64,000 bases of DNA from Terramyces sp. JEL0728 (Eukaryota > Chytridiomycota > Chytridiomycetes > Rhizophydiales > Terramycetaceae), in NCBI GenBank assembly GCA_027603945.1, contig JADIIU010000022.1:62001-126000 (forward strand), written 5' to 3'. The stretch's first letter is position 1. Every line of letters begins with the position of its first letter. A program made the translations under genes and the position numbers. The notes beneath the pieces are model-generated. The model made no database searches. It was not told where the DNA came from and was given only the letters and a program-made list of their open reading frames with translations. Positions 1 through 10,706 of the stretch are shown piece after piece.

Positions 1-475
1 ATCCAAACTTTTCTTTAATCTTCAACAAATCTAAAACAGTGTTGGTTGGACCCAAGCAAACTGGATCACTGATGAACCCATTTTCGAATTTCTAAATCAG
101 AAAAGGATGTACCTTTACTTTGCGAACCATTTCCGCTTGGTCTGTGACTGGGCAATTGTGGTGAATTACACCCAATCCACCGTTTAATGCCATGTGAATA
201 GCCATTTCAGATTCGGTGACAGTGTCCATAGGAGATGACAATAACGGGGTTTTAATCCTGAATCTTTTTGTAATTTGGGTTTCCAAGTTGACAATTGAAG
301 CTGGAAAATCAATGTAGCCAGGGAGGATTAGGAAATCGTTATATGTCAATCCACCAGATATTTGCGCATCAAATAGTTGAGCACCGGTGAGGCCGTCACT
401 GGTTGGTTTCTGGAGCAGCGCCAACAGCTCCTTGTTCTTTTGAGGGTCGCTAGATAAAATCAATTCAGCAGACAT
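1..475 (-). CDS. IMP dehydrogenase, N-terminal part (runs off the left edge)
   Basis: Inosine-5'-monophosphate dehydrogenase makes XMP from IMP, the rate-limiting step of GTP synthesis in the cytosol. The first 121 residues carry the family N-terminus, including [32 protein letters not shown] and [15 protein letters not shown]. Exons are 475-113 and 91-1. Removing the 21-nt intron 92-112 joins VRKVK to [10 protein letters not shown], the conserved continuation into the CBS region. The catalytic Cys loop lies outside the window. The start at 475 is the first in-frame ATG and gives a normal N-terminus. Family assignment is firm. Confidence 0.95.
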
Positions 476-578
476 TGCAATAATTTAAACCAAAAAAAAT
501 TTTCACTATTTTTCCCCTGTCCGCATGTGGCGCAGGAACGAGAACCTTAATAAGGGAATTTTCAGACAAAACCCCAAT

Positions 579-1843
579 TTATTCTTCAAAGTCATCACCA
601 ATAAATTCACCCAATCGCTCGTGAATGTCAATCCACTCGCTCTTGTCAACCCCATGTTGCCCTTGCTCAAAATCTCGTCTCAATGCAGGATCAAAGTACA
701 GCACATTGAAATCATGGATTTGCCGGGCATAATCCAAGCAACTGCCCAGCCCCGCATGCACTTCTTTGATTCCAAATTTCGGAAACCCTTTAAAATCTTG
801 GAAGGGGTCAAACAATATCGATTTGGTCTTTGGCTGTGTCCCGCGATAAAGCGCGTAGCTATCATACTCCCCTTTCTTATCCAATGCCAAATCCCAGTTA
901 TTAAATTCCATTCCCAATAGCTTTCCGATTCCCCCATAATAATTCAAGTCGATGCGTCTTGAATCGTTGAGCCTAGTTGGAAGACTAAGAGATTCGATTC
1001 CTAAAGCTACAATAGCGCTTTGTTGGTACAAGAAAGAAAAGTCTGCTTCTATTTCCCAATGATTAACTGTCGGTAGCTGTATAGGAATATATGTAGCTTG
1101 CTCTAATAGATTATCTAAAGCTAAAATCTTGTTCATATCTGTAATTGACTTTTGTTTCAGTGAATTATTCTTGTTTTGCTGCGATAAATTCATTATTACC
1201 GAAACGCCATAAACAAGGATACTCTTGCCGTACTCTTCTGCCAAAAGCGTTACTGTGCGGGACATTAAGCCGGAAAAGCCGTCATCCAAATCACTAAAAA
1301 TTTGAAACCCTTGAGAGGCATCACACTCTTCCATTTGTTTTCTAATGCAATCTTCTATTTCCAATTCCTACAGTCAACATGATTTACATGCTCTTGATCC
1401 ACCTCCTGATTAAAGTACTGAAATTTGTTTAATTCATCGCCAAGTGTAAATTGATGCAGTTGGTAAACGCTGTCTCTATCATAATACACCGTATTGAAAT
1501 CTGAAGCATATTCCGCACCATTTAACGATTTTGTATAATCTTTTTGTTCAGTTTCTTCTGAATCCAAATCACGAATGAATTCCGAAGTTGGATTCTCTTC
1601 TTGTTTAATTACTTGAACTTTTCCATCCCAGTTCACTTGTTGATCGCCAGATGGAGCATTGCCCACGGATTTGTTGTAGTCAATCATTAGTAATCGAGGA
1701 TAAAATTGATCTTTGAATTGCCTGTACAAAACCGAATCGTTGAATAAAGTCTGCTGCGTATAGTAATTCCCAATAATATTAAAGTAGTGAGTTGTAGCGA
1801 ATGAACTTTTATGTCCAAATGATAATGTAACAATTTCCCTCAT
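579..1843 (-). CDS. DML1: Misato/DML1 tubulin-like protein
   Basis: Misato/DML1 proteins are divergent tubulin/FtsZ-like factors linked to mitochondrial DNA partitioning, morphology and chromosome segregation. The start reads MREIVTLSFGHKSSF then THYFNIIGNYY, like the family N-terminus. After the splice comes EECDASQGFQIFSDLDDGFSG, the tubulin-like segment typical of Misato. Exons are 1843-1388 and 1367-579, giving 414 aa. The 20-nt intron 1368-1387 joins EVDQEH to ELEIEDCIRKQ in frame. Length is slightly below the usual 450-500 aa. It lies 28 bp upstream of the next minus-strand gene's end. Confidence 0.85.
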
Positions 1844-1871
1844 TTTCAGAGATCAGAAAAATGTTTATTCT

Positions 1872-2697
1872 TCACAATTTGGAATAGGTAGCCTTGGATT
1901 TGGATAGAGCAGCAGCACCAGCAGTCAGTGTATCAGGTGAATTCAACATGACACTGTTCCATATTGCTACATATTTCAATCCATCTTCAACAGAGTGATC
2001 TCGTGAATGCAACAGAATCTCTTTGATGGACCGAACAGCAATTGGAGGCTTGTCACCAATTTCAACTGCCAATTTGAATCCTTCGGCAATCATTTCTTTA
2101 CGATCTTCATATAATCTGCTTACTAATCCAAAATTCAAGGCTTCTTTAGCATCAAAAACTCTGCCAGTGAAACAAATATCATTGATCTATGGTTAGGCAA
2201 GCGTACCCAGCTGCGATTGCCAACTACTTTTGGTAGTCGCTGTAAGGTCCCTAGATCGGCAGCTAACCCAACATCAACTTCTTTTACAGTGAACTTTGCA
2301 TCATTACTGCATAATCTGATATCGCAGGCAGTAATTAAATCAATACCTCCACCAATACACAAACAATAACAGGTTTCTTGCATTGTTCGATAGCAGTGAT
2401 TGAATCCTGCATCAGCCCTAAATCATTCATGAATGAAAATGCAGCTCTTGCCGGATCTAAATCAGTTGTTCCTGGAAATGCTGTAGCTTCCTTCAAATCT
2501 AATCCAGCAGAAAAATGTTGAAATGCAGATAATAATAAAATTGAGCGAACTGAAGAGTCATGTTTGAGTTGAGTGAAACAGGCGAGCAGATCTTTGAAAA
2601 ACTGTACGTTCATTGCATTTAGTTTAGGACGATTCAAGTATACGATTGCGACATGGTTTTTTAGTTCGACTTTAATTGTTTTCAAATTGTTGGACAT
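1872..2697 (-). CDS. Peroxisomal delta3,5-delta2,4-dienoyl-CoA isomerase (ECH1-like), with a local frame break
   Basis: A crotonase-fold enzyme for beta-oxidation of unsaturated fatty acids. Visible ECH1 signatures are SAGLDLKEA, CIGGGIDLITACDIRL, EVDVGLAADLGTLQRLPKVVGN and SRDHSVEDGLKYVA. The protein ends in SKL, a type-1 peroxisomal targeting signal. A 20-nt intron (about 2184-2203) joins GNRSW to INDICFTGRVFDAKEAL. Near 2360-2366 the frame shifts between KKPVIV and CIGGG: two extra bases are present and the usual A-x-HG oxyanion-loop residues are missing, a net loss of about 13 nt. No intron explains this, so it is an assembly deletion or a real lesion. The chosen start is MSNNLKTIKVEL at 2697; the open frame extends further upstream without similarity. 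Confidence 0.85.
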
Positions 2698-2962
2698 TTG
2701 GAAAGTTTCGTGCGGGTGAACCGATAACACTTCCCGTGACCAGGCAATAGCTGTACATTGCTGATTCTTAGTGTTAATCATTGTGGGATGGCATGATCGT
2801 GCGAGAACATCCAGCTGCCGTGGGAAGTGAAATAGATAGCTATTATATTGCCAACTAGTAGATTGCTGTACTCGCAAAGAAACATCTGGTATTCACTACG
2901 CTCAATCGACTAAACGACGTGCGGCCAAATCGAACCAAAGAAAACCTAAAAGTTTCACAAAA

Positions 2963-3703
2963 ATGAGTGAACTGGAAAATGGTACAAGCCTGATTCAAGA
3001 CGATATAGTCAACCTCTCACCAAAGCAAAAGACTTTTAAATCACTAATATTATCCAGTAACACGCTCACAGCCATATTGTTCTTTGGAGTTTATCTCATT
3101 TGTAAATACACGGAACCGTTCAATAGACCCTTTGACCCAACAGATAAATCGATTTCGCATCCGCATTTGCCCGATATAGTCAAAATCTACCAAGTATATA
3201 TTGTAGTGCTCATTCTGCCAATCATTGTATTTTCATTGACAGGCAAGGTGCTGAAAGTTTTAGAATTTTACTTGGTTTACTTGGTTGGACTCTCAATGAA
3301 TATTGCTAGCAATGAGTTTTTCAAGATTGTTGCTGGAAGATTACGACCAGACTTTTTAGATAGATGCAAGCCAGATGGCAATGTTTGCACTGGCGACTAT
3401 GCTACTGTGTTAGACGGTAGAAAATCCTTTTATTCCGGGCATTCTTCTGGCTCATTTTATGCGTATGCATTTATTATGCTATTCATGCTCCACAAAGGAA
3501 ATATGCTGCTGGGTGTTCTCATCACAAGAAGAATCAGTGTCTCGTTCAGTTTATTCGCAGCAGTAATTTTGTCTTTCTTGCCCTTTTACGTAGCCATCTC
3601 TCGTACTGAACAGTATGTTCATTTCCCTACTGATGTTTTGACTGGATCGTTGGCAGGGATCGCTATTGCATCCCTGGTATATTTTACTATGGTGATGAAA
3701 TAA
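2963..3703 (+). CDS. PAP2-type lipid phosphate phosphatase
   Basis: An integral membrane phosphatase of the LPP/DPP1 family, which dephosphorylates phosphatidate, diacylglycerol pyrophosphate or related lipids. All three catalytic motifs are present: KIVAGRLRP (residues about 117-125), YSGHSSGS (about 152-159) and SRTEQYVHFPTD (about 212-223). About six hydrophobic segments alternate with them. It is a single exon of 246 aa with a normal length for the family. It is transcribed away from the isomerase gene, with 265 bp between the starts. Confidence 0.93.
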   Translation: MSELENGTSLIQDDIVNLSPKQKTFKSLILSSNTLTAILFFGVYLICKYTEPFNRPFDPTDKSISHPHLPDIVKIYQVYIVVLILPIIVFSLTGKVLKVLEFYLVYLVGLSMNIASNEFFKIVAGRLRPDFLDRCKPDGNVCTGDYATVLDGRKSFYSGHSSGSFYAYAFIMLFMLHKGNMLLGVLITRRISVSFSLFAAVILSFLPFYVAISRTEQYVHFPTDVLTGSLAGIAIASLVYFTMVMK

Positions 3704-3726
3704 AGAATTAATGCGCAAGAGAGGAT

Positions 3727-4221
3727 TTATTGTTTCAATAATCTTGAGGAAATGGCACCAGAAATTTGTCTGAAGGAATCATAAAAATAGCCAATGATTG
3801 GTACAGGCCGAATCATATCCGCGATTGACCAGAGATCTTCATGATTCCGGATTAATCCACTGCTGGCAAACTCAAATCTACTGACTGTTCGCACATGCAA
3901 CCAGATTGACCAGAAGAGATTGTAGGAAATTGTCGCATCAACAAGCACAATCTTGGCGTCATTAGCACCACTAGTGGTAGCGGAATGCTTTATAATCTTG
4001 ATATCCTTGAAAAAAGTGAGGAAACGGAATTGGGCTTTGATATCACCAACGCCTTTGACTTTTACCAATGGATCTGCAAAGGACGCTGCAGGAAGATAGT
4101 GTTCACCAATGGTTTTTTGTTGGTATAGTCGGTTTGTGCTGGGATTAGAGTAATACTACCAGAAAAGAGCTGAATGGACAGTTTCCGCGATTTCAATTCT
4201 TGACATTGGAAATTCAAGCAT
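3727..4221 (-). CDS. NTF2/SnoaL-like small protein (possible)
   Basis: A 157-aa protein of two exons, 4221-4160 and 4138-3727, separated by a 21-nt intron (4139-4159) with a CTAAT branch motif. The N-terminus MLEFPMSRIEIAETVHSALF joins CTNRLYQQKTIGEHYLP. The pattern of an N-terminal helix, a YLPAASFADPLVKVKG segment and a run of beta-prone strands (WSIWLHVRTVSRFEF) resembles NTF2-like fungal proteins annotated as SigF-like. There are no catalytic residues I can point to. The gene structure is solid; the fold call is tentative. Confidence 0.6.
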
Positions 4222-4282
4222 TAATTTCACATGAAAAACATGGATAATTCCAGCAACGCGAATAACAGTTTCAAACGTTTAT

Positions 4283-5459
4283 TCAACAACAATGCTCTTT
4301 CTCTGGTTTAAAAATCAACCGCGCACTGAATGCTGGCCCGCTAAATACAAAATTACCGACAGCTAAACCGAATATTACCGAAAAGAACAATCCAACATTG
4401 AATGACATTACCAACAGCATGCAAACATATGCAGCACCAATAGTAACAAATCTCATTCCCGCTCTACATAATCTGATGCTGAATGGAGACCAATAAGATT
4501 TTTGAGTCTGATCTGGATAAACATTCATTAGCGGAGAATCTTCTTCCATGACTGGATGCGAAGGAGTATTTGGTGCACTCGAGCTTTGCAATGATATGGT
4601 ATCCGGCTGTGGTAGTTTAATTTCCTCTTCCTTGTGCCTCCACTTTGCCTCGAGTGTCAGATTGAAATAAAGCAGGTATTCGTATCCTACACCGGCAAAG
4701 AGACAGAATAAACATGCCATGAAATAGCTGAAAGACGAGAATGGAACCCAAGTTTGGAATAGGACATAATCGCGAATACCCCAGTGGAAATACATTTTCA
4801 TTGCTGGTCCGTTAGTAGAGAGTTCAGAATCGCAGAACGGTAAAGTAGGATCCCAAGAGCACATTGTTCTGTAATCACGACACTGGGACATGTATGGCAT
4901 CTACAATTAAGCTTCACATACAGCAATGCACAGATCAGTATACACTTTGAATACCTCACACTTGTTCATTTTGCTTCCTTCACATTTTTCACAACCGTCC
5001 ATATCCATTTCATCACAGATATCTGCTGTTACAAATGAAAAACCTTTTACAAGCTCTTTTGCTCGCTTCGTAGTTGGCAGTGATGGGATTGGTTTCTCTT
5101 CACTACATTGACGGACCATGGTATCTCTCGGACAAACCTACATGAGCATTGTTTTACAGAAATATACGGTTTGCAACCCTTCATTTTCGGCATATCCTCT
5201 GCGCAAATATCCGCCAGTACTGAAAATGAAGTGCAGAATGGTCGATGAGATATTCTTTCATCAGCACAATAATTTTTAACTGTACATCCTAAATTATATT
5301 TTGTATACCAGGCATTAATGGCATTTGTGTGCATAAATCAGTGATTGAATCCTGGACTATTTTCGCATCCAGTCTAAAGTCTTTACAGCCTGACTGTTTT
5401 GGGTCGGTGGTGCAATCAGTTGCATATGCAAATGGTATTACTGCAAACAAAAGCTTCAT
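4283..5459 (-). CDS. Ctr-type copper transporter with a long Cys-rich ectodomain
   Basis: A predicted high-affinity Cu(I) uptake channel. Exons 5459-5309, 5288-5158, 5137-4922 and 4900-4283 encode 371 aa; the three introns are 20, 20 and 21 nt. The start MKLLFAVIPFAYA is a signal peptide. Residues about 15-190 form a Cys-rich extracellular region with many paired Cys. The C-terminal half is the Ctr domain: MKMYFHWGIRDYVLF with TM1, a cytosolic loop, TM2 with MLLVM (MxxxM selectivity motif), TM3 with GLAVG (GxxxG), and a terminal HCC metal-binding tail. The ectodomain is much longer than in yeast Ctr1, and disulfide or metal-binding roles are possible. It is divergent from the capping-enzyme gene, with 145 bp between starts. 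Confidence 0.85.
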
Positions 5460-5604
5460 TTTTGGTGAAAATTTCCAGGGGCAAAAAAAGCTCAAAGTAC
5501 TTTTGAACAACTGGATTTCCTATACGCTGTCGCAGATGCATTGCGATCAATATTTGCAGCCTGTATTGTACCGTAAGATTTTTCATTTTTCTTTCCAAAT
5601 CAAA

Positions 5605-6773
5605 ATGCTGCCAGAAATACCGTACCTGAAATTAATTCTAGCGGACAACTAGTTACAGAGAGAAACAAATTATTCGAGTTAAGGGAATGTGTAGTGAGGC
5701 TATTCAATCAGACCCTTTCTGCAAGGAGATTTCCTGGAGCTCAGCCAGTTTCATTTGGATCAGCACATTTGACAGAACTACAGCAAGAAAACTATTTCGT
5801 ATCTGAAAAAGCAGACGGGATCCGGTTGTTGCTGTACACCAGAACATTGCCGGACAAGAAAGTTGAATCGTATCTTATTGATCGCAAAAATAATTATTAT
5901 TACCACCACTTTGGATTACCTTTACCCGGACTTGAAAAATCACACCAGAATACTGTACTTGATGGAGAGCTGGTTATCGATGGAGGAAAAGTTGTTATTT
6001 TTAATGCAGATGTTGTTTATGGCGTTTGATGCACTGTACGTTCACGACAAGGACCTAACTGGGAAACCGTATACAAAAAGATTAGGGGTACTAGTTGCTA
6101 TTAACAATAGTATCTCAGGGAATTTGTGATTAAACCATTCATAAAGAGCAAGGAAAAGAACCCAGGCTATCTGAAAAAGTTTCCGTTTGAAATCGTTCAA
6201 AAACGCATAGAATTCTCCTACAATCTCCATTGCGTATTCAGGGATATGGAAAAGTACAAGCACGAAACGGATGGGATTATTTTCACCAGCGCTGTCGCAC
6301 CTTATGCCTTTGCTACGTGTGACAAGATGTAATTTCGTGGTTGATCAAGGCTCAAATGGAAGCCAGCAGAGGAGAATACAGTGGATTTCAAGATACTAAA
6401 TAACAATGGGGTATATCATTTGGGAATATTAGTCCAAGATACCGATTATGAAGACTTTGGGGAATTGACTTTGGATGATAAAACCAGAGAGGCGTGAGTG
6501 AAATTAACATAGATGGAATGAAACAAAACCCTTTGGGAGGATAATTGAGTGTCGATACGACCCGGATTGGCCAAATAACTGGAAATTCTCGCGATTTAGG
6601 GATGATAAGCTTACATCCAACCATATATCCACCTACCACAAGATTTTAGAATCTATCCATGATAATGTTACCAAAGACCAGGTATTCATCTGCTAATGTA
6701 GTTGCTTGCAATCAGGCAGGATATATATGAACACTGGAAGAGTAGAGACCCGCAGATTACAGAGCCCCGATAA
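5605..6773 (+). CDS. CEG1: mRNA capping enzyme, guanylyltransferase
   Basis: Transfers GMP to the 5' diphosphate end of nascent mRNA in the nucleus. Seven exons (5605-5621, 5642-5990, 6010-6087, 6111-6328, 6350-6493, 6513-6681, 6702-6773) encode 348 aa. The six introns are 20, 19, 23, 21, 19 and 20 nt. Conserved pieces are FPGAQPVSF, motif I EKADGIR (Lys62 nucleophile), TVLDGELVID (motif III region), FDALYVHDKDLTG, HETDGIIFTS, LKWKPAEENTVDF and IIECRYDPDWPNNWKFSRFRDDK. Several motifs exist only after intron removal, which makes this gene the best single proof of the tiny introns. The first exon is only 17 nt. Confidence 0.96.
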
Positions 6774-6831
6774 TAAAATAAATTTGTATTAATTTTAATC
6801 TAGAGTGTTTTCTTTTTTCAATCCAAATCAC

Positions 6832-7454
6832 ATGGCAGACGAATGGCATTCACCGATTCCATCGCAGGCAAGCCAAAACAAAATAGCTGCGGAAGCATTT
6901 GCAGAGTCGTTTGTAACAGATTTAACCTCGCAATCATCCTTTGTACAAAAAGTAAAAGGAAAGTCACTATTGTTGGATACCATGCCCGCCAAATCACAAC
7001 AGAAACGAAAAGTAAAACGGAATGTGTTATCAAGAAAGAAACGAAAAGAAATGAAACTGGATGAGATTACCGACACGCAGTATTCAACTTACGAGCCTCT
7101 GCATGAACTGTGGAAAGGATATATCGCCAAAGTACTCGAAGATAAATCGGATATACCAACCAAGTTGCTCAAGTGCGACTACCACGGATCAATAATAACT
7201 GTCATTGAATCCAAAGTACCAACAAATATCCACACGACTGGAATTGTAATCAAAGATACCGAAAATATGTTTTATATTGCAACCAAAGATAACCAATTAA
7301 AGAGTATTCCAGTGCTAATCTAGAAATACCAAAGCAGAATCATATTTTCAAAGTTGGCTTCGTTGATGCGGTTATATATGGGAATTTCTTTCGAGTGAGG
7401 CCGCAAGATCGAGCCAGTAAGAAATTCAAACCGAAACCATCCATTGAACTTTAA
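6832..7454 (+). CDS. POP4: RNase P/MRP subunit POP4 (Rpp29)
   Basis: A protein subunit of RNase P and RNase MRP, acting in nuclear tRNA 5' processing and rRNA processing. Exons 6832-7303 and 7324-7454 give 200 aa; the intron is 20 nt. A basic N-terminal stretch (KSQQKRKVKRNVLSRKKRKE) precedes the Sm-like Rpp29 domain: LHELWKGYI, LLKCDYHGSIITVIESK, TGIVIKDTENMFYIATKDN. Splicing adds KIPKQNHIFKVGF, then IYGNFFRVRPQDRASKKFKPK, which match the C-terminal family motifs. Without the splice the ORF ends early. It lies 58 bp after the capping enzyme on the same strand. Confidence 0.92.
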
Positions 7455-7599
7455 TAAACATTCCCACCAGCCTGTCTCCCAATGATATGGTCAAGTTTAG
7501 ACGCAGTAGCTTGCGGTCGTAGGTATCTGCCAGCAGATTGGCCATTTGTGAATTTGTTGAAGCTAAAAAAGTTTCACCGCTCCTCATAAACAAAATAAA

Positions 7600-8746
7600 A
7601 TGGACTACCTTGAAACGGTAAAAAACGCATTCGATTTCACTAAAGAAAAGGCAAAGCAAGGATACGAAATCTTTCTCGCCAAAATCACTTCTAGAGAATC
7701 GCAGAAAGTAATGGTATCCTCGGTTGTGTTGGGAAGTACAGTTGCGGTACTTTTGATCTCTTCCATATTCTTTTATATCTTGATTTACATTATATCAATG
7801 CCTGTAGTTTCCAAACAGGTTCCGATTTACCTGGACTACAATGGAACTCCCTCCGGAACTCTGGATTTAACTACACAAACAGAGATTTATGGGTTGTTGA
7901 TGAAGCCGAATCAAAGGTACAACATTGCTGTCGATTTGACAGTGCCAGAAACGGATTATAATTTGAATCTGGGGAATTTTATGGTTACAATGCAGCTCAC
8001 TGGAAAGCACAACCAAACGCTGATTCAATCTACTCGGCCAGTAATTTCAATTAATCTAGGCGCATGTTTATTATAAATCACTGCAATTGCGATTGCTCTC
8101 CACCGTTTACAACTCGTTTTCCTTACTAACTGGACGATCGTTGGAATCCCAAAACATTAGGGTAGACCTGATTGAGAATTTCCAAGAGATCTCTTCCAAT
8201 CCAGTTAGATTCGCTCATTTGGAACTATCTACTGCAGTACAAACATACGCCACTCACTTGGTAATTAACACGCATTTCCAAGGATTGGCTTACTTTATGC
8301 ACCACTGGTGGTTGACCACAGCCGTATTCTTTATCACTAGCATCATGGTATCTGAAATACTCGTTGCTTCATATATATGGAATATCATATTGGCCTACTA
8401 TGAAAAGATGGTTTATCCTCCTCAAATAGAAAACTCGAACGACACTCTCTCGGAAAACCGGACTGCTACAGCACTGGAAGAAATCGAAAACACAGCAGAG
8501 CGTCAAAGCAACACTTCCTATTCCGAATATAGACCTCATAGCACTGGGAATTTCTCATATCCATACAAGACGGAAAATCAGCAAAAGAGAGAGACTGTAT
8601 TTTTACCAAGTAGACCCGACGATCAAATCGTACCTGGAGAGCCAGATACACAAGATTCATTCTCAATAGGTACCGGCGTATCCATCCAAGAAGAATTCGA
8701 AATGGACGGGCTGTTGGATCAAGAAGACAAGATGATTTTGGAATAA
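7600..8746 (+). CDS. Seipin (adipose-regulatory protein)
   Basis: An ER protein at ER-lipid droplet contacts that controls droplet biogenesis. Exons 7600-8040 and 8060-8746 give 375 aa; the intron is 19 nt. There is a first TM at about residues 45-70, then the conserved lumenal domain with VPIYLDYNGTPSGTLDL, MKPNQRYNIAVDLTVPETDYN, NLGNFMVTMQL and, after the splice, RPAHVYYKSLQLRLLSTVYN. A second TM lies near HHWWLTTAVFFITSIMVSEI. The C-terminal tail of about 120 aa is polar and acidic. Both ends face the cytosol as expected for seipin. Confidence 0.93.
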
Positions 8747-8795
8747 TATATTTAAATTGCAGATTTATAATATCTATAATTTATTCTAGTTTACA

Positions 8796-10706
8796 TTAAT
8801 ATGCAGTAGTAACTACCAGTGAATTAGATGCAACGAATACATTGTTATCACCAGCTTGCCAATTTGGAGTTGCGCAAGTAGTCTGAGAATGTGCGCCATA
8901 CGAAACAGCTTTCCATTGATAAGAGTTGCCAGTAACTAGAGATGCTGGATTGCTTACCCAGATATTACCCGCACTCCAAGTCAGTCTGAGTCCAGTGCAC
9001 GGGTCCCAGCTATTGAATGAACCAACTGCATAGACTTGGTCGCCTAGTCCAGCTTCGTGTGTTACCTTGAATGTAACTGAAGCAGATGAAGAAGGGATGG
9101 AGGTCACTGTAGGAACATTGGTAGCAGTTACAGTAGGTGTTGATGTAATGAATCCATCTTGACCAGCGTACAGTGCAACTACTGGAGATTTGTCGCTGGG
9201 ATCGATATTCAGGTTTGTGTTTCCATTTTTGTCAATGGTGTAAATTAGTGGTTCGCCGTTTGAAAGTACAACACCAGGCCAAAGATTGCACTGGCCATTA
9301 GCTGCGTAACCATAAACCATATTACAGTATTGTCCAGGGGCTAATCCAGTACGGACTGTTCCAGACATTACAGTAGTATCAGAGTTGATTGCAGCAAAAG
9401 CTTTGCCAGTTACTGCCCAGTATATTTGGTTAGTGCCCAAGCTCTTGATTTGAGGAGTTTGGTTTTTGCCAATCAAGTTGCGAACACGAACGAGTGGAAA
9501 TATTTCACTCCATCGGTGCTGGCATTTCCAACTTTCAGGGCAAACGTTGTCAGTGATTGGTGCAATCGCATTGATCTTGCCTGTGTTGTCGTAAGGAGCA
9601 GAAACGGGAGACTCCCTTACGGCTTCTCCGTTATATTGAATGGCATACCCAGAGTGAACTTGAGGCAGCCCCCACGGATACAAAATATTGAATGCCATGG
9701 CTTGCTTGTATTGGGCATCGTTTTTGCGAGATAGTGCGTAGTTGGCATCTCCATCAGAGTTGCGCTCCAAATCATGGTTTTCAATAAAGACTGTAGAATG
9801 AGCCGATGAGATTTGTAAACCATTCAAGATTGTTTGCAATTGGTTGGTAGAGCCAGACAAGTGTCTAAACACCCTTCCAACAGCCGGTCCATATTCAAAC
9901 GAGAGGATTCTCCCATTAGTAGAGTACGCGGGAGCAGCAGTATTTGGAAGCGGTTGATCAATTTGTCCGTTGGGGAAAGGATTGTAGATTTCCTGAGTCA
10001 CATACGGTTCAAGTCCTCTATAATTCTTTTTCAGCTTTGACAGGAACCCGGCAATATCTGCTGAAGGCATTTCTTTGGCTGCATCAAGTCGGAAACCAGC
10101 GGCTCCATAGTCCAACAATTTGTTTAAAAAGTTGGAAACGCTTTGCTGAACAAACTCATTTGCTGTATCGAGATCGGCCAAGGTAGACAGTTGACAGTTG
10201 TAAATAGAGTTGATGTCGTCCCAATTGATTGGGCCATTACATTCCTTGTCATGAAAATGAGTAGAATTGTAGCCAGCGTCAGGAAAGTTTTCGTTGAAAG
10301 CATGCGAGTTCCACGCAGCAGTAGATCCATAACCGCCATTGTCGTTTTCATTGATATATGCAAAGTGGTTCAACACAACATCAACGACAATGTCTACGCC
10401 AACACTTTTACAGACATGTGTCATATTTTTGAAATCTGCCACTGTGCCTAATCTGTTTCCAATCTTATAGCCGAGCGGCTGATATATCAAATACCATGGA
10501 TTCGCATAACCGTCAAACGAGCTTCTAGCATGTTCTTGGACTGGAGATGTTTGGACAAACGAGTATCCATTTGGGCCCAAGAAATCGACACACTCTTGGG
10601 CGATAGAGGCAAAAGGCCATTGGAATAGCTGCACACCAACTTGCTTGTCGTTTACAGTGTATTGCGCTCTTGCTGCGGAAGTCAAAAGGCAGACTAAAGA
10701 TATCAT
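8796..10706 (-). CDS. Secreted GH13 alpha-amylase with C-terminal CBM20
   Basis: Hydrolyses alpha-1,4-glucan in starch. Single exon, 636 aa. Signal peptide MISLVCLLTSAARA precedes QYTVNDKQVGVQLFQWPF. The GH13 conserved regions are DVVLNH (about 108), GFRLDAAKEM (Asp nucleophile, about 205), QEIYNP (Glu acid/base, about 239) and FIENHD (about 310). A Thr/Ser-rich linker leads to a CBM20 starch-binding domain from about residue 540 (VTFKVTHEAGLGDQVYAVGS, FNSWDP). This is the downstream copy of a tandem pair. Unlike its paralogue it has no intron. Confidence 0.95.
   Translation of the reverse strand: MISLVCLLTSAARAQYTVNDKQVGVQLFQWPFASIAQECVDFLGPNGYSFVQTSPVQEHARSSFDGYANPWYLIYQPLGYKIGNRLGTVADFKNMTHVCKSVGVDIVVDVVLNHFAYINENDNGGYGSTAAWNSHAFNENFPDAGYNSTHFHDKECNGPINWDDINSIYNCQLSTLADLDTANEFVQQSVSNFLNKLLDYGAAGFRLDAAKEMPSADIAGFLSKLKKNYRGLEPYVTQEIYNPFPNGQIDQPLPNTAAPAYSTNGRILSFEYGPAVGRVFRHLSGSTNQLQTILNGLQISSAHSTVFIENHDLERNSDGDANYALSRKNDAQYKQAMAFNILYPWGLPQVHSGYAIQYNGEAVRESPVSAPYDNTGKINAIAPITDNVCPESWKCQHRWSEIFPLVRVRNLIGKNQTPQIKSLGTNQIYWAVTGKAFAAINSDTTVMSGTVRTGLAPGQYCNMVYGYAANGQCNLWPGVVLSNGEPLIYTIDKNGNTNLNIDPSDKSPVVALYAGQDGFITSTPTVTATNVPTVTSIPSSSASVTFKVTHEAGLGDQVYAVGSFNSWDPCTGLRLTWSAGNIWVSNPASLVTGNSYQWKAVSYGAHSQTTCATPNWQAGDNNVFVASNSLVVTTAY

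Noticed and set aside
525..920. Plus-strand ORF opposite DML1
   Set aside because: It is antisense to clear Misato coding sequence and has no recognisable motif.
7600..8746. Two separate genes at 7600-8076 and 8087-8746
   Set aside because: A 19-nt intron joins them into one seipin with both membrane helices.
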